Source: Saccharopolyspora gloriosae
Lineage (GTDB): Bacteria > Actinomycetota > Actinomycetes > Mycobacteriales > Pseudonocardiaceae
NCBI RefSeq assembly: GCF_022828475.1
Contig: NZ_CP059557.1
Span: forward strand, 1,798,001-1,862,000
Reading direction: 5' to 3'
Length of the DNA stretch: 64,000 bases
Part shown: in pieces, positions 52,701-63,201 of the stretch
Layout: each line of letters starts with the position of its first letter
Numbering within the stretch: position 1 is the stretch's first letter
Notes under the pieces: generated by a model
The model's database searches: none
Told to the model about the DNA's origin: nothing
Seen by the model: only the letters and a program-made list of their open reading frames with translations
Program-made: the position numbers and the translations under genes

Positions 52701-55700
52701 GGCGCACGGCACCGGGACCTCGCTGGGCGACCCGATCGAGGCGCAGGCGCTGCTGGCGACCTACGGGCGGGAGCGGGAGCACCCGCTGCTGCTGGGGTCG
52801 GTGAAGTCCAACATCGGCCACAGCCAGTCCGCCTCCGGCGTCGCCGGGGTGATCAAGACGGTGCTGGCGATGCGGCACGGCACGCTGCCGCGAACGCTGC
52901 ACGTGGACCGGCCGTCCACGCACGTCGACTGGTCGGCGGGAGCGGTGGAACTGCTCACCGAAACGACGGAGTGGCCCGGCACCGGCCGCCCGCGCCGTGC
53001 GGCCGTGTCGTCGTTCGGCGCCAGCGGCACCAACGCGCACGTGGTACTCGAACAGGCTCCCGCCGTCGAACGCGGCCCGGAGCCGTCCGAACCGGTGTCC
53101 GCGCTGCCCGTGGTGCTCTCCGGCCGCACGCCGGAAGCGTTGCGGGCACAGGCGAAACGCCTCGCCGACACCGACGCCGACCTTACCGACCTGGCGTTCT
53201 CGCTGGCCACCACTCGCTCGCATTTCGAGCACCGGGCCGCGGTGCTCGCCGCGGACCGCGCCGAGCTGCTCGCCGGGCTCACCGCGCTCGCCGACGGCGG
53301 GGGAGTGGGCAACCTGGTGCGGGGTACCGCGGCGAAGCCGGGCAAGCTGGCACTGCTGTTCTCCGGGCAGGGCAGCCAGCGCGCCGGGATGGGCCGGGAG
53401 CTGCACGCCCGGTTCCCGGTGTTCGCGACCGCTCTGGACGAGGTGCTGGCGCACTTCGACCTCGAACTGGACCGGCCGCTGCGGGAGGTCATGTTCGCCG
53501 AACCGGGCACGCCCGAAGCGGCGCTGCTCGACGAGACCGGTTGCACCCAGCCCGCGCTGTTCGCCTTCGAAGTCGCGCTGTTCCGCCTCGTGGAATCCTG
53601 GGGCGTGCGGCCGGACTTCCTCACCGGGCACTCCATCGGCGAGCTCGCCGCCGCGCACGTGGCGGGCGTGTTCTCGCTGCCGGACGCGGTGAAGCTCGTC
53701 GCGGCACGGGCGAGCCTGATGCAGGCACTGCCCTCGGGCGGCGCGATGATCTCGGTGCAGGCCACCGAGAACGAGGTCACGCCGCTGCTGACCGACCGCG
53801 TCTCGCTCGCCGCCATCAACGGCCCGGACTCCGTGGTGCTCGCCGGTGACGAGGACGGCGTGCGGGACGTCGCGGACCGGTTCGCGGCGGACGGCCGCAA
53901 GACTAGGCGTTTGCGGGTCAGCCATGCGTTTCACTCACCCCTGATGGACGCCATGCTGGAGGACTTCGGCCGCATCGCCAGGGACGTCGACTACGACGCC
54001 CCGGCGATCCCCGTCGTGTCCAACCTGACCGGCGAGCTCGCCACCGCCGAGCAGCTGTGCGACCCCGCCTACTGGGTGGATCACGTGCGCCACGCCGTGC
54101 GGTTCGCCGACGGGGTGCGCACCCTCGACGGCCGGGGCGTCCGGACGTACTGCGAAATCGGCCCGGACGCGGTGCTGTCCGCGCTGGTCACGGGCACGCT
54201 GAACGACGCGGAAGTCGTTCCAGCGCAACGCAAGGACCGCGCCGAGGCGGACGCGCTCGTCACGGCCGTCGCCCGGCTGCACGTCACCGGGAAGTCGCCG
54301 CGCTGGGCGGACTTCTTCGACGGCACCGGTGCCCGCCGGATCGACCTGCCGACCTACGCGTTCCAGCACGACCGGTTCTGGCCGGAACCCGAGGCGCCCG
54401 CGGCGGGCGTCGCGGCGGCACGGGACGAGGAGTTCTGGAACGCCGTGGCGGACGCCGACTTCGACTCGCTGGCCGACACGTTGAACGTGCCCGGCGAGGC
54501 CCTGTCGGAGGTGCTGCCCGCGCTGTCCGGCTGGCGCAGGCAGCACCAGGACCAGGCCACTGTGGACTCCTGGCGGCACCGCTTCGGCTGGAAGCCGCTC
54601 ACCGGGGTTTCCGCGCGGCCGTCGGGAACCTGGCTCGCCGTGCTGCCCGAAGGCGGCGGTCGGTGGTCGGACGAACTGCTCGACTCGCTCGGCGACGTGA
54701 CCCGCGTCGAGCTCGCGGGAGCGGACCGGGCCGGCTGGGCCGAGCGGTTGCGGGGACACGTGGTCACCGGTGTCGTCTCACTGCTCGCGACCACCGACAC
54801 CGGCAACACCGTGCCCGACGGGCCGGGACTGACCGCGACCCTGTTGCAAGCGCTCGGTGACGCGGGAATCGACGCACCACTGTGGACGGTCACCTGCGGT
54901 GCCGTCGCCACCGGTGGCTCCGAGGCGCCCGCCAACCCCGCGCAGGCGGGTGTGTGGGGACTCGGCCGGGTCGCCGCGCTCGAATACCCGGCCCGCTGGG
55001 GCGGCCTGATCGACCTGCCCGCCGAGCTCGACGAGGCGGTGACCACCCGGTTCGGCGCCGTGCTCGCCGGACACGACGGCGAGGACCAGGTCGCGGTGCG
55101 TTCCGGTGCCGCGTTCGGACGGCGGCTGCTGCCCGCGCCGGAACGGCCCGCGAAGCAGTGGGAACCGACCGGCACGGTGCTGATCACCGGTGGCACCGGC
55201 GCCCTGGGCGCGCAGGTAGCGCGCCGTCTCGCCGAAACCGGCGCGCGGCACCTGGTGCTGCTCAGCCGCAGCGGAATCGACGCGCCCGGCGCCAAGGAAC
55301 TGCGCGACGACCTCGCCGAACTCGGTGCCGGCACGGCGATCGAGGCCTGCGACGTCGCCGACCGCGCGGCGCTCGAAGCGGTGCTCGCCGACATCCCCGC
55401 CGAGCACCCGCTGACCGGTGTGGTGCACGCGGCGGGCGTGCTCGACGACGGCGTGCTCGACGGGCTCACCCCCGACCGGTTCACCGCCGTGCTGCGCACC
55501 AAGGTGACGGCCGCGCTGCTGCTCGACGAACTCACCCGCGAACACGAGCCTGCTGCGTTCGTGCTGTTCTCCTCGGCCTCGGCCGCGGTGGGCAACGCCG
55601 GTCAGGCCAACTACGCGGCGGCGAACGCGGTGCTCGACGCACTCGCCGAGCAACGCCACGCCCACGGCCTGCCCGCGACCTCCATCGCCTGGGGCGCGTG

Positions 55701-56463
55701 GGGCGGCGAGGGCATGGCCGCCGGGCAGGACGCCGGACCCGGCGCCCAGCGCGGAGGCGTGGACGCCATGCGTCCCGACCTGGCGCTGCGGGCGTTCAGC
55801 GCACTCGCCGCGGGGGACGAACCGGCACCGCTGGTCGCCGCGGTGAGCGACCGGTTCGCCCCGGCCTTCACCGCCGCCCGGCCCAGCCCGCTGCTGCGCG
55901 AACTCCCCGGCCGCACCGAGACCGTCGCGGCTCCGGTCACCACCGGGTCGTTGCGGGACGAACTCGCCGAGCTGCCCCCGGCACGACGGCGGGACGTGCT
56001 GCTGGACCTGGTGCGGGAGCACAGCGCCGAGATCCTCGGCCACGCCGGAGTCGACGCCGTCGGCCCCGAGCGGGCGTTCCGCGATCTCGGGTTCGACTCG
56101 CTGGCCGCCGTGGAGCTGCGCAACCGGCTCGGCACCGCGAGCGGGCTGAGCCTGGGAGCGACGCTCGTGTTCGACCACCCGACGCCGGCCGACCTCGCCG
56201 AGCACCTGCTCGCCGAACTCGGCATCGGCGAGGGCGACGGGGACGCCGGGGACGACGAGGACGCGCGCATCCGGCGGCTGCTGGCCACCGTGCCGCTGAC
56301 CCGGCTGCGGGACTCGGGCGTGCTCGATTCGCTGTTGAGCCTCACCGAGCAGCAGCACGACTCGGGCGGCGACGACGACTCGATCGACGACATGGCACTG
56401 GACGACCTGGTGCAGGCGGCGCTGGACGGCGCCGCGAGCCCCACCGACGTCGAGACCGACTGA
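28785..56463 (+). CDS. Giant six-module type I PKS, NysI/AmphI-like (two frameshifts)
   Basis: Restoring one G at 42505-42507 and one at 43661-43663 gives a single frame of about 9,226 aa. As given, frames end at about 42935 and 43699 inside conserved domains. The start is ATG 28785 ([20 protein letters not shown], a docking coiled coil); GTG 28779 is possible. Modules in order: KS-AT-DH-KR-ACP, KS-AT-KR-ACP, KS-AT(methylmalonyl)-KR-ACP, KS-AT-KR-ACP, KS-AT-KR(dead)-ACP, KS-AT-KR-ACP, then a C-terminal acidic docking region. All KS have the DTACSSS cysteine. This layout and size match NysI (9,477 aa) and AmphI, modules 9-14, and to a lesser degree PimS2. It should build the C11-C21 part of a polyene: last double bond, polyols, an exocyclic methyl that becomes the carboxyl, and the hemiketal ketone. 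The next PKS starts 11 bases after the stop. Confidence 0.93.
28884..33990 (+). other. PKS1 module 1: KS-AT(malonyl)-DH-KR(B)-ACP
   Basis: The KS Cys lies near 29364. The later KS His motif reads NISHTQ, not the usual NIGHTQ. The AT has GHSIG (about 30700) and HAFH (about 30998), so malonyl-CoA. The DH has [10 protein letters not shown] near 31617 and [10 protein letters not shown]. The KR has TGGTSGLG and an LDD (VLDDGVL), so B-type, and intact Ser/Tyr/Asn. The ACP serine is in DLGFDSL (about 33845). Product: a trans double bond, equivalent to nystatin module 9. Confidence 0.88.
29601..29710 (+). repeat. 110-bp identical KS segment, copy 1
   Basis: These 110 bases in the KS of module 1 are identical, including silent positions, to 34764-34873 in the KS of module 2. 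The equivalent KS stretches in modules 3-6 differ at several silent sites. This looks like recent gene conversion. Confidence 0.85.
34011..38480 (+). other. PKS1 module 2: KS-AT(malonyl)-KR(A)-ACP
   Basis: The AT has GHSIG (about 35870) and HAFH (about 36160). The KR (37434 on) has no LDD motif and has a Trp in [10 protein letters not shown] with the YAAAN tyrosine, so it is an active A-type. No DH is present. Product: a hydroxyl, equivalent to module 10, whose oxygen carries mycosamine in nystatin. The ACP motif is DIGFDSL. Confidence 0.85.
34764..34873 (+). repeat. 110-bp identical KS segment, copy 2
   Basis: Second copy of the perfect 110-base match, in the KS of module 2 (see 29601-29710). 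It covers the [20 protein letters not shown] region. Confidence 0.85.
38535..43050 (+). other. PKS1 module 3: KS-AT(methylmalonyl)-KR(A)-ACP
   Basis: The AT differs from all others in the window: GHSQG (40391-40405) and YASH (40691-40702), the methylmalonyl-CoA signature. The KR (41985 on) lacks LDD and has STAGMWGSG with YVAGN, so A-type. The first PKS frameshift (42505-42507) falls at the end of this KR. Product: a methyl branch plus hydroxyl, equivalent to module 11 at C16/C17 of nystatin. Confidence 0.88.
43100..47580 (+). other. PKS1 module 4: KS-AT(malonyl)-KR(B)-ACP
   Basis: The KS Cys is at 43609-43611. The second frameshift (43661-43663) lies about 50 bases after it. The AT has GHSIG and HAFH (malonyl). 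The KR has VVEDGVL (a B-type variant) with intact YAAAN. Product: a hydroxyl, equivalent to module 12. The ACP motif DLGFDSL is at about 47440-47460. Confidence 0.85.
47628..51800 (+). other. PKS1 module 5: KS-AT(malonyl)-KR(inactive)-ACP
   Basis: The AT has GHSIG and HAFH. The KR is degenerate. The NADPH loop reads [10 protein letters not shown] instead of TGGTGALG, the catalytic Tyr and Asn are lost (GQEDVAADG instead of GQxxYAAAN), and the domain is shortened. The keto group should be kept, as in nystatin module 13, giving the C13 ketone that closes to the hemiketal. Confidence 0.88.
51832..56240 (+). other. PKS1 module 6: KS-AT(malonyl)-KR(B)-ACP
   Basis: The AT has GHSIG (about 53628) and HAFH (about 53924). 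The KR has TGGTGALG (55178 on), VLDDGVL and an intact YAAAN tyrosine (B-type). The ACP motif is DLGFDSL near 56090. An acidic C-terminal docking tail ([18 protein letters not shown]) follows to 56463 and would contact the coiled coil of the next PKS. Equivalent to nystatin module 14. Confidence 0.85.
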
Positions 56464-56474
56464 CGGAGTTGATG

Positions 56475-59400
56475 ATGACCTCTGGGGATCGTGACCCGGC
56501 GGACCGGCAGGCGCAGGTCGAGAAGGCGCTTCGCGCGTCGATGAAGGAAGCGGAGCGGCTGCGCAAGCAGAACCAGCGGCTCACCGAGCAGCGCTGCGAG
56601 CCGGTGGCGATCGTCTCCATGGGCTGCCGGTTCCCCGGCAAGGTCGCGTCACCGGAGGACCTGTGGGATCTGGTCGCCGCCGGTGGGGACGTGATCGGTG
56701 AGTTCCCCACCGACCGGGGCTGGGACCTGGGCGCTCTGCGGGACGCGGGGGTCGACGAACGCGGCAACTCCGTGAGCAGGCGCGGCGGATTCCTCGACGG
56801 GATCGCGGAATTCGACCCCGGTTTCTTCGGGATCTCGCCGCGCGAGGCGATGTCGATGGACCCGCAGCAGCGGCTGCTGCTGGAGGTGTCCTGGGAGGCG
56901 ATCGAACGCGCCGGGATCGACGCCACCGGGTTGCGCGGCAGCCGCACCGGCGTGTTCGTCGGCACCAACGGCCAGGACTACGCCTACCTGCTGGTGCGTT
57001 CGCTGTCCGACGCGGACGGCAACGTGGGCACCGGCATCGCGGCCAGTGCCACCTCGGGGCGGCTGTCCTACGAGCTGGGTCTGGAAGGACCTGCGGTCAC
57101 CGTGGACACGGCGTGCTCGTCCTCGCTGGTGGCGCTGCACCAGGCGGCGCACGCGCTGCGCGCGGGGGAGTGCTCGCTGGCGTTGGCCGGTGGCGTCAAC
57201 GTCATGTGCACGCCCGGTTCGCTGCTGGAGTTCAGCAGGCAGGGCGGACTGGCCACCGACGGGCGGTGCAAGCCGTTCTCCGACGCCGCCGACGGCACCG
57301 GCTGGTCCGAGGGCGTCGGGATGCTCGTGCTGGAACGGCTGTCCGACGCGCGGCGCAACGGGCATCCGGTGCTCGCGGTGGTGCGTGGTTCGGCGGTGAA
57401 CTCCGACGGCGCCTCCAACGGGTTCACCGCGCCCAGCGGGCGCGCGCAGCAACGGGTGATCCGGCAGGCACTGTCCGCCGCCGACCTGTCCACTTCGGAC
57501 ATCGACGTGGTGGAGGCGCACGGCACCGGGACTTCGCTGGGCGACCCGATCGAGGCGAGCAGCCTGCTGGCGACCTACGGCAAGGACCGGGAGGAGCCGC
57601 TGCGGCTGGGCTCGATCAAGTCCAACCTCGGCCACACCCAGGCCGCCGCCGGGGTCGCCGGAGTGATCAAGATGGTGCTGGCCATGCGGCACGGCGTGCT
57701 GCCGCGCAGCCTGCACTGCGACCCGCCGTCCTCGCACGTGGACTGGTCCTCGGGTGCGGTGTCGCTGCTGGCGGACACCGAGCGGTGGCCCGACACGGGC
57801 AGGCCGCGCCGCGCGGCGGTGTCCTCGTTCGGCGTGAGCGGCACCAACGCGCACACCATCCTCGAACAGGCACCCGACGAGGCGGCAGCCGAGCGCGGGC
57901 CGGAATCCGGTGCGGTGCCGTGGATCCTCACCGGCCGCACCGAGCAGGCCCTGCGCGACCAGGTCGTTGAACTGCTCGCCCGCGTCGACGCCGATCCCGA
58001 CGCCCGACCGGACGACGTGGCGTTCTCGCTGGCCACTTCCCGGGCTGCTTTTGAGCACCGGCTCGCCGTCGTCGGCACCGACCGGCGCGGCCTGCGCGAC
58101 GGGCTGGCGGGCTGGCTCGCCGACGGCGTCGCGCCGGGACTGGTGCGCCACACCGTGGAGCGGGCCGCGAAGCTCGGCGTGCTGTTCTCCGGGCAAGGCG
58201 CGCAGCGTGCCGGTGCGGGCCGCGAGCTCGCAGCGGAGTTCCCGGCGTTCGCCGAGGCGCTCGACGCGGTGCTCGCCGAACTGGACCCGCACCTGGATCG
58301 CCCGCTGCGCGAGCTGCTGTTCGCGGAGCCCGGCAGCCCCGAAGCGGCATTGCTGAACCAGACCGGCCACACCCAGCCCGCGCTGTTCGCGATCGAGGTC
58401 GCGCTGTACCGGCTGCTCGAATCCTGGGGCGTGACAACCGGATTCGTCGCAGGCCACTCGATCGGCGAGATCACCGCGGCGCACGTCGCCGGGGTGTTCT
58501 CGCTGCCGGACGCGGCCGCGCTCGTCGCCGCCAGGGGCCGTCTGATGCAGGCGCTGCCCGAAGGCGGGGCGATGGCCGCGGTGCGCGCCACCGAAGCCGA
58601 GATCACGCCGCTGCTGACCGAGCAGGTCGCGGTGGCGGCCGTGAACGCCCCCGGTTCACTGGTCATCTCCGGAGTCGAGGCCGAGGTCGACGAGATCGCC
58701 CGTCAGCTGGCCGAGCAGGGCCGCAAGACCACCCGGCTCACCGTCAGCCACGCGTTCCACTCGCCGCTGATGGACCCGATGCTCAACGAATTCCGTGCGG
58801 TGGTGCGGGGATTGTCGTTCGGCAGGCCGCAGCTTCCGGTGGTGTCGAACCTGACCGGGCGGCTCGCCACCGCCGAGGAACTCGCCTCGCCGGAGTACTG
58901 GGTCCGCCACGTGCGCGAATCGGTGCGGTTCGCCGACGGCGTGCGCGCACTGGCCGCCGACGGCGCCACGGTGTTCCTGGAACTCGGCCCGGACAGCGCG
59001 CTGTGCTCGATGGCGCAGGAATCGCTGGAGCCCGACGCTCCGGTGATCCCGATGCTGCGTCGCGACCGGGACGACCGCACGGCCGTCGTCACCGCGCTCA
59101 CCCGGCTGCACACCGCCGGGATCAAGGTCGATTGGACGGCGTTGTTCGCCGCCACCGCCGCCCGCCGCATCGACCTGCCCACCTACGCCTTCCAGCATGA
59201 ACGGTTCTGGCCGGAGACCGCGCAGCAGGCAGGGGACGCGACCGGGCTCGGGCTCGCCGGAGCCGAACACCCGCTGCTGGGCGCCTCGGCGGAACTCGCC
59301 GACGGCGCCGGGGTGCTGTTCACCGGCAGGTTGTCGGTGGCCACGCACCCGTGGCTGGCCGATCACGTGGTCAGCGGACAGGTGTTCTTCCCCGGCACCG

Positions 59401-62400
59401 GATTCCTCGAACTGGCCGTGCGCGCCGCCGACCAGGTCGGCTGCGACCAAGTGGAGGACCTGACGCTGGCCGCGCCGCTGGTGCTGCCCGAACACGGCGC
59501 AGTGCAGGTGCAGCTGCACGTCGCGGCCGCCGACGACTCCGGGCGCCGCGAACTGCGCCTGTACTCCCGTCCCGAACAGCGCGGTGCGGGGCGCGCAGAG
59601 GAACCGGCCGCGCCCTGGACGCAGCACGCGGCGGGCACGCTGGTGGAACCCGAACGCGTGCTCGATTTCGACGCCACTGCCTGGCCGCCCGCCGGATCGT
59701 CCGAAGTGGACATCACCGACCTGTACGACGACTACGCCGCCACCGGACTCACCTACGGCCCGGCCTTCCGAGGGCTGCGAGCGGTGTGGCGGCGAGAGGG
59801 CGAGTACTTCGCGGAAGTCCTTTTGCCGCAACAGGTTCGGGACGCCGAGTCCTACGGACTGCACCCCGCCCTGCTGGACTCGGTGCTGCACGCGACGGTG
59901 TTCGCGGTCTCCGAAGGCGACGGGCGTGGGCTGTTGCCGTTCTCCTGGAGCGGCGCCTCGCTGCACGCGTCCGGCGCTTCGGCGCTGCGGGTGCGGATCA
60001 CCAGGAACGGCAAGGACTCCGTCGAGCTGGTCGCCGCCGATCCGCAGGGCATTCCGGTGCTGTCGGTGGATTCCCTCGTGCTGGCCGAGGCCCGACCCGC
60101 TCCGGCCGCCGCACGGGACGAGCTGAACTCGCTGTTCCACGTCGACTGGGTGCCGAACCAGGCCGAACCCGCCGAGCGCGACTGGGCGGTGCTGGGACCG
60201 GACCCGTTCGGCCTCGGCGTCGGCGCGGTCGCGGATTCGCTCGACGAACTGCCCGAGCCGGTGCCCGAGTTCGTGGCCGTCCCGCTGACCGGTGCCGCCG
60301 ACGACGTTCCCGGCGCCGTGCGCGACCTGAACCGGCGGGTGCTGGAGCTTGTGCAGCGATGGGTCGCCGAGGACCGTTTCGCCGCGTCACAACTGGTGTT
60401 CGTCACCCGCGACGGCACTGACGACTTGGCGGCGAACTCCGCGTGGGGACTGGTGCGTTCCGCGCAATCCGAGCACCCCGGCCGGTTCCTGCTGCTCGAC
60501 CTCGACGACACCGACCCGGCCGATGCGCTGGCACTCGTCCCGAGCCTGCCCGGCCAGGACGAACCCCAGGCCGTCGTGCGCGACGGCGCGCTGCGCGTGG
60601 CACGGCTGGCGCAGCTGGCCACCGCCGAGTCCCTGGTGCCGCCGGCGGGCGGACCGTGGCACCTCGACAGCCTGCGCAAGGGCAGCCTGGACGAACTCAC
60701 CTTGGCCCCGTTCCCGCAGGCCGCCGAGCCGCTGACCGGCCGGGACGTGCGGGTGCGGATCGAGGCCGCCGGGGTGAACTTCCGCGACGTGCTCAACGCG
60801 CTCGGCATGTACCCTGGGGAGTCCGGTCCGTTCGGCTCGGAGGCCGCCGGGGTGGTCGTCGAGACCGGACCGGACGCGACCGAGCTGCGGCCCGGCGATC
60901 GGGTGATGGGCATGCTGTTCGGCGGATTCGGTCCACAAGGGACGATCGACGAGCGGTTCCTCACCCTGGTACCGGAAGGCTGGTCCTGGGAGACGGCGGC
61001 CTCGGTGCCGCTGGTGTTCCTCACCGCCTACCACGGCCTGGTCGACCTGGCCGGAGTGCGACCCGGCGAGAAGGTGCTCGTGCACGCCGGCGCGGGCGGC
61101 GTCGGCATGGCCGCGATCCAGCTCGCCCGGCACCTGGGCGCCGAAGTGTTCGCGACCGCGAGCGAAGGCAAGCAGGACACGTTGCGCTCGCTCGGGGTGG
61201 CCGAGGACCACATCGCCTCCTCCCGCGACACCGGCTTCGAGCGGGAGTTCGCGGCGGTCGCCGGTGGCGTCGACGTGGTGCTCAACGCGCTGTCCGGTGA
61301 GTTCGTCGACGCCTCGCTGCGGCTGCTGCCCAGCGGCGGCCGGTTCATCGAGATGGGCAAGACCGACGTGCGCGCGGACGTGCCGGACGTCGATTACCAC
61401 TCGTTCGACCTCGGCCTGGTCGCCCCGGATCGAATCCAGCGGATGCTGGGAGAGCTGACCGAGCTGTTCGCGGCGGAGGCGCTGCGCCCGTTGCCGGTGC
61501 GGTCCTGGGACGTGCGGCGGGCACCGGAGGCGTTCCGGCACATGAGCCTCGCCCGGCACATCGGCAAGATCGTCCTGACGATGCCCCGGCAGTGGGACCC
61601 GGACGGCACGGTGCTCATCACCGGCGGCACCGGCGGGCTCGGCGCCGAACTCGCCCGCCACCTGGTCGCCGACGGCCGCACCCGGCACCTGCTGCTCGCG
61701 AGCCGACGCGGCCCGGACGCGCCCGGTGCGGCCGAACTGCGCGCCGAACTCACCGCGCACGGCGCCGAAGTCGCCATCGCGACCTGCGACGTCGCCGACC
61801 GGGAGGCCGCCCGCGCGTTGTTGGCGGATCTGGCCCGTCCGCTGACCGCCGTGGTGCACACCGCGGGCATCCTCGACGACGGTGTCGTCGGCTCCCTCAC
61901 CCCGGAACGGCTGGACGCCGTGCTGCGGCCCAAAGTGGACGGTGCCTGGAACCTGCACGAACTCACCGCCGAGCTGGACCTGGCCGCGTTCGCCGTGTAC
62001 TCCTCGGTGTCCGGGGTGCTGGGCAGCGCCGGGCAGGCCAACTACGCGGCGGGCAACGTGTTCCTCGACGCCCTCGCCCGGCATCGCCGATCTCGCGGCC
62101 TGCCCGCGGTGTCGCTGGTGTGGGGAGCGTGGGAGCAGGGCGTCGGCATGACCGCCGGACTCGACGACCGGGACCTGCGCCGCATCGGCGACAACGGGAT
62201 GCCGCCACTGCCGATCGCCCGCGGGCTCGCCCTGTTCGACACCGCGATCGGCGCCGACGAACCTCTCGTGGTGCCGCTGGGCATGGCTTCCGGAGCCGGC
62301 CGTGCGCAGACCGAGGTGCCCGCGATGCTGCGCGGCCTGCTCCGCTCCTCGCGGCGCACCGCCGGAGCCGGTGCGGTCGAAGACCAGGCGGGAGTGGCCG

Positions 62401-62915
62401 ACCGGCTCGCCGGGATGGGTGGTGCGGAACGCGAGCAGACGCTGGTGCGGCTGGTCCGGGACGCCTCCGCGACGGTGCTCGGCCACGGCTCGGCCGACGC
62501 GATCGGTGCGGAACGCGAGTTCCGCCAGATCGGCTTCGACTCGCTCACCGCCGTCGAGCTGCGCAACCGGCTGACAGCGGCGACGGGCGTCCGGCTGCCC
62601 TCCACGCTGATCTTCGACCACCCGACGCCGCTGGCCGTGGCCCGGCTGCTGGCTGAGGACTTCGGCGGCTCGGACGGCCCGGACGGTGCGGCGCTGCTCG
62701 CCGAGCTGGACCGCGTCGAACACGCCCTCGCAGCTGAGGACACCTCCGCCGAGGTCCGCGACGAGCTCACCGGGCGGCTGCGCGGCCTGCTGGATCGCTA
62801 CGGCACGGCCCACGAGGCCACCGGCGAGCCCGCCGTGGGTGACCGCATTCAGGACGCCACCGCCGACGACCTGCTCACCTTCATCGACAACGAACTCGGC
62901 AGGCGCACTACTTAG
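56475..62915 (+). CDS. Single-module type I PKS: KS-AT-DH-ER-KR-ACP
   Basis: The 2,146-aa synthase carries out one fully reducing extension. An N-terminal docking coiled coil ([20 protein letters not shown]) is followed by KS (Cys near 57115), AT (GHSIG near 58451, HAFH near 58748: malonyl), DH ([20 protein letters not shown]), ER (about 60700-61590, NADPH loop [13 protein letters not shown]), KR ([16 protein letters not shown]-type) and ACP (IGFDSL). All domains look active, so the product is a methylene. This corresponds to module 15 of nystatin, which is part of the trimodular NysJ; here it is a separate protein. ATG 56475 has CGGAG six bases upstream and starts 11 bases after the PKS1 stop. 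The frame is open further upstream, but that overlaps PKS1 in another frame. Confidence 0.93.
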   Translation: MTSGDRDPADRQAQVEKALRASMKEAERLRKQNQRLTEQRCEPVAIVSMGCRFPGKVASPEDLWDLVAAGGDVIGEFPTDRGWDLGALRDAGVDERGNSVSRRGGFLDGIAEFDPGFFGISPREAMSMDPQQRLLLEVSWEAIERAGIDATGLRGSRTGVFVGTNGQDYAYLLVRSLSDADGNVGTGIAASATSGRLSYELGLEGPAVTVDTACSSSLVALHQAAHALRAGECSLALAGGVNVMCTPGSLLEFSRQGGLATDGRCKPFSDAADGTGWSEGVGMLVLERLSDARRNGHPVLAVVRGSAVNSDGASNGFTAPSGRAQQRVIRQALSAADLSTSDIDVVEAHGTGTSLGDPIEASSLLATYGKDREEPLRLGSIKSNLGHTQAAAGVAGVIKMVLAMRHGVLPRSLHCDPPSSHVDWSSGAVSLLADTERWPDTGRPRRAAVSSFGVSGTNAHTILEQAPDEAAAERGPESGAVPWILTGRTEQALRDQVVELLARVDADPDARPDDVAFSLATSRAAFEHRLAVVGTDRRGLRDGLAGWLADGVAPGLVRHTVERAAKLGVLFSGQGAQRAGAGRELAAEFPAFAEALDAVLAELDPHLDRPLRELLFAEPGSPEAALLNQTGHTQPALFAIEVALYRLLESWGVTTGFVAGHSIGEITAAHVAGVFSLPDAAALVAARGRLMQALPEGGAMAAVRATEAEITPLLTEQVAVAAVNAPGSLVISGVEAEVDEIARQLAEQGRKTTRLTVSHAFHSPLMDPMLNEFRAVVRGLSFGRPQLPVVSNLTGRLATAEELASPEYWVRHVRESVRFADGVRALAADGATVFLELGPDSALCSMAQESLEPDAPVIPMLRRDRDDRTAVVTALTRLHTAGIKVDWTALFAATAARRIDLPTYAFQHERFWPETAQQAGDATGLGLAGAEHPLLGASAELADGAGVLFTGRLSVATHPWLADHVVSGQVFFPGTGFLELAVRAADQVGCDQVEDLTLAAPLVLPEHGAVQVQLHVAAADDSGRRELRLYSRPEQRGAGRAEEPAAPWTQHAAGTLVEPERVLDFDATAWPPAGSSEVDITDLYDDYAATGLTYGPAFRGLRAVWRREGEYFAEVLLPQQVRDAESYGLHPALLDSVLHATVFAVSEGDGRGLLPFSWSGASLHASGASALRVRITRNGKDSVELVAADPQGIPVLSVDSLVLAEARPAPAAARDELNSLFHVDWVPNQAEPAERDWAVLGPDPFGLGVGAVADSLDELPEPVPEFVAVPLTGAADDVPGAVRDLNRRVLELVQRWVAEDRFAASQLVFVTRDGTDDLAANSAWGLVRSAQSEHPGRFLLLDLDDTDPADALALVPSLPGQDEPQAVVRDGALRVARLAQLATAESLVPPAGGPWHLDSLRKGSLDELTLAPFPQAAEPLTGRDVRVRIEAAGVNFRDVLNALGMYPGESGPFGSEAAGVVVETGPDATELRPGDRVMGMLFGGFGPQGTIDERFLTLVPEGWSWETAASVPLVFLTAYHGLVDLAGVRPGEKVLVHAGAGGVGMAAIQLARHLGAEVFATASEGKQDTLRSLGVAEDHIASSRDTGFEREFAAVAGGVDVVLNALSGEFVDASLRLLPSGGRFIEMGKTDVRADVPDVDYHSFDLGLVAPDRIQRMLGELTELFAAEALRPLPVRSWDVRRAPEAFRHMSLARHIGKIVLTMPRQWDPDGTVLITGGTGGLGAELARHLVADGRTRHLLLASRRGPDAPGAAELRAELTAHGAEVAIATCDVADREAARALLADLARPLTAVVHTAGILDDGVVGSLTPERLDAVLRPKVDGAWNLHELTAELDLAAFAVYSSVSGVLGSAGQANYAAGNVFLDALARHRRSRGLPAVSLVWGAWEQGVGMTAGLDDRDLRRIGDNGMPPLPIARGLALFDTAIGADEPLVVPLGMASGAGRAQTEVPAMLRGLLRSSRRTAGAGAVEDQAGVADRLAGMGGAEREQTLVRLVRDASATVLGHGSADAIGAEREFRQIGFDSLTAVELRNRLTAATGVRLPSTLIFDHPTPLAVARLLAEDFGGSDGPDGAALLAELDRVEHALAAEDTSAEVRDELTGRLRGLLDRYGTAHEATGEPAVGDRIQDATADDLLTFIDNELGRRTT

Positions 62916-62952
62916 GAGTCTTTCGCAATGGTTCGCGCAGCGGGTCGCTCAG

Positions 62953-63120
62953 CGGAACCTCAGGGGCTTCCTCGCCGCGCCCCTGGCCGGTGCAGCGGTT
63001 CTTTCCCGAGTGGCTCCGCCATCAGGGAAAAAGCCGTCCTCGCGAGGAAGCCGCTGAGAACCCGCCGGTGATCGAGCTGCCCGAGTAGGGCACTGCTCAT
63101 CGGCTGCGTCGCTGACAAGA
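62953..63120 (+). repeat. Dispersed palindromic element, copy D
   Basis: Arms CTCAGGGGCTTCCTCG (62959-62974) and CGAGGAAGCCGCTGAG (63043-63058) pair with one mismatch. The core AGTGGCTCCGCCATCAGGG and the tail CTGCTCATCGGC..GCTGACAAGAC match copy B. It lies in the 286-base gap between two PKS genes that would normally be co-transcribed, an unusual site for a long hairpin. Confidence 0.85.
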
Positions 63121-63201
63121 CACGGATCACGAACATCCTGCACTGAAGCTGCCCCTGCGCGGCCCACTCCGCAGGAACTCGATCAAGGGAGGACCCCGAG
63201 G

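Noticed and set aside
54882-56474. Extension of the single-module PKS upstream
   Set aside because: It overlaps the end of PKS1 in another frame and has no PKS content. The ATG at 56475 has a ribosome site and a normal docking domain.
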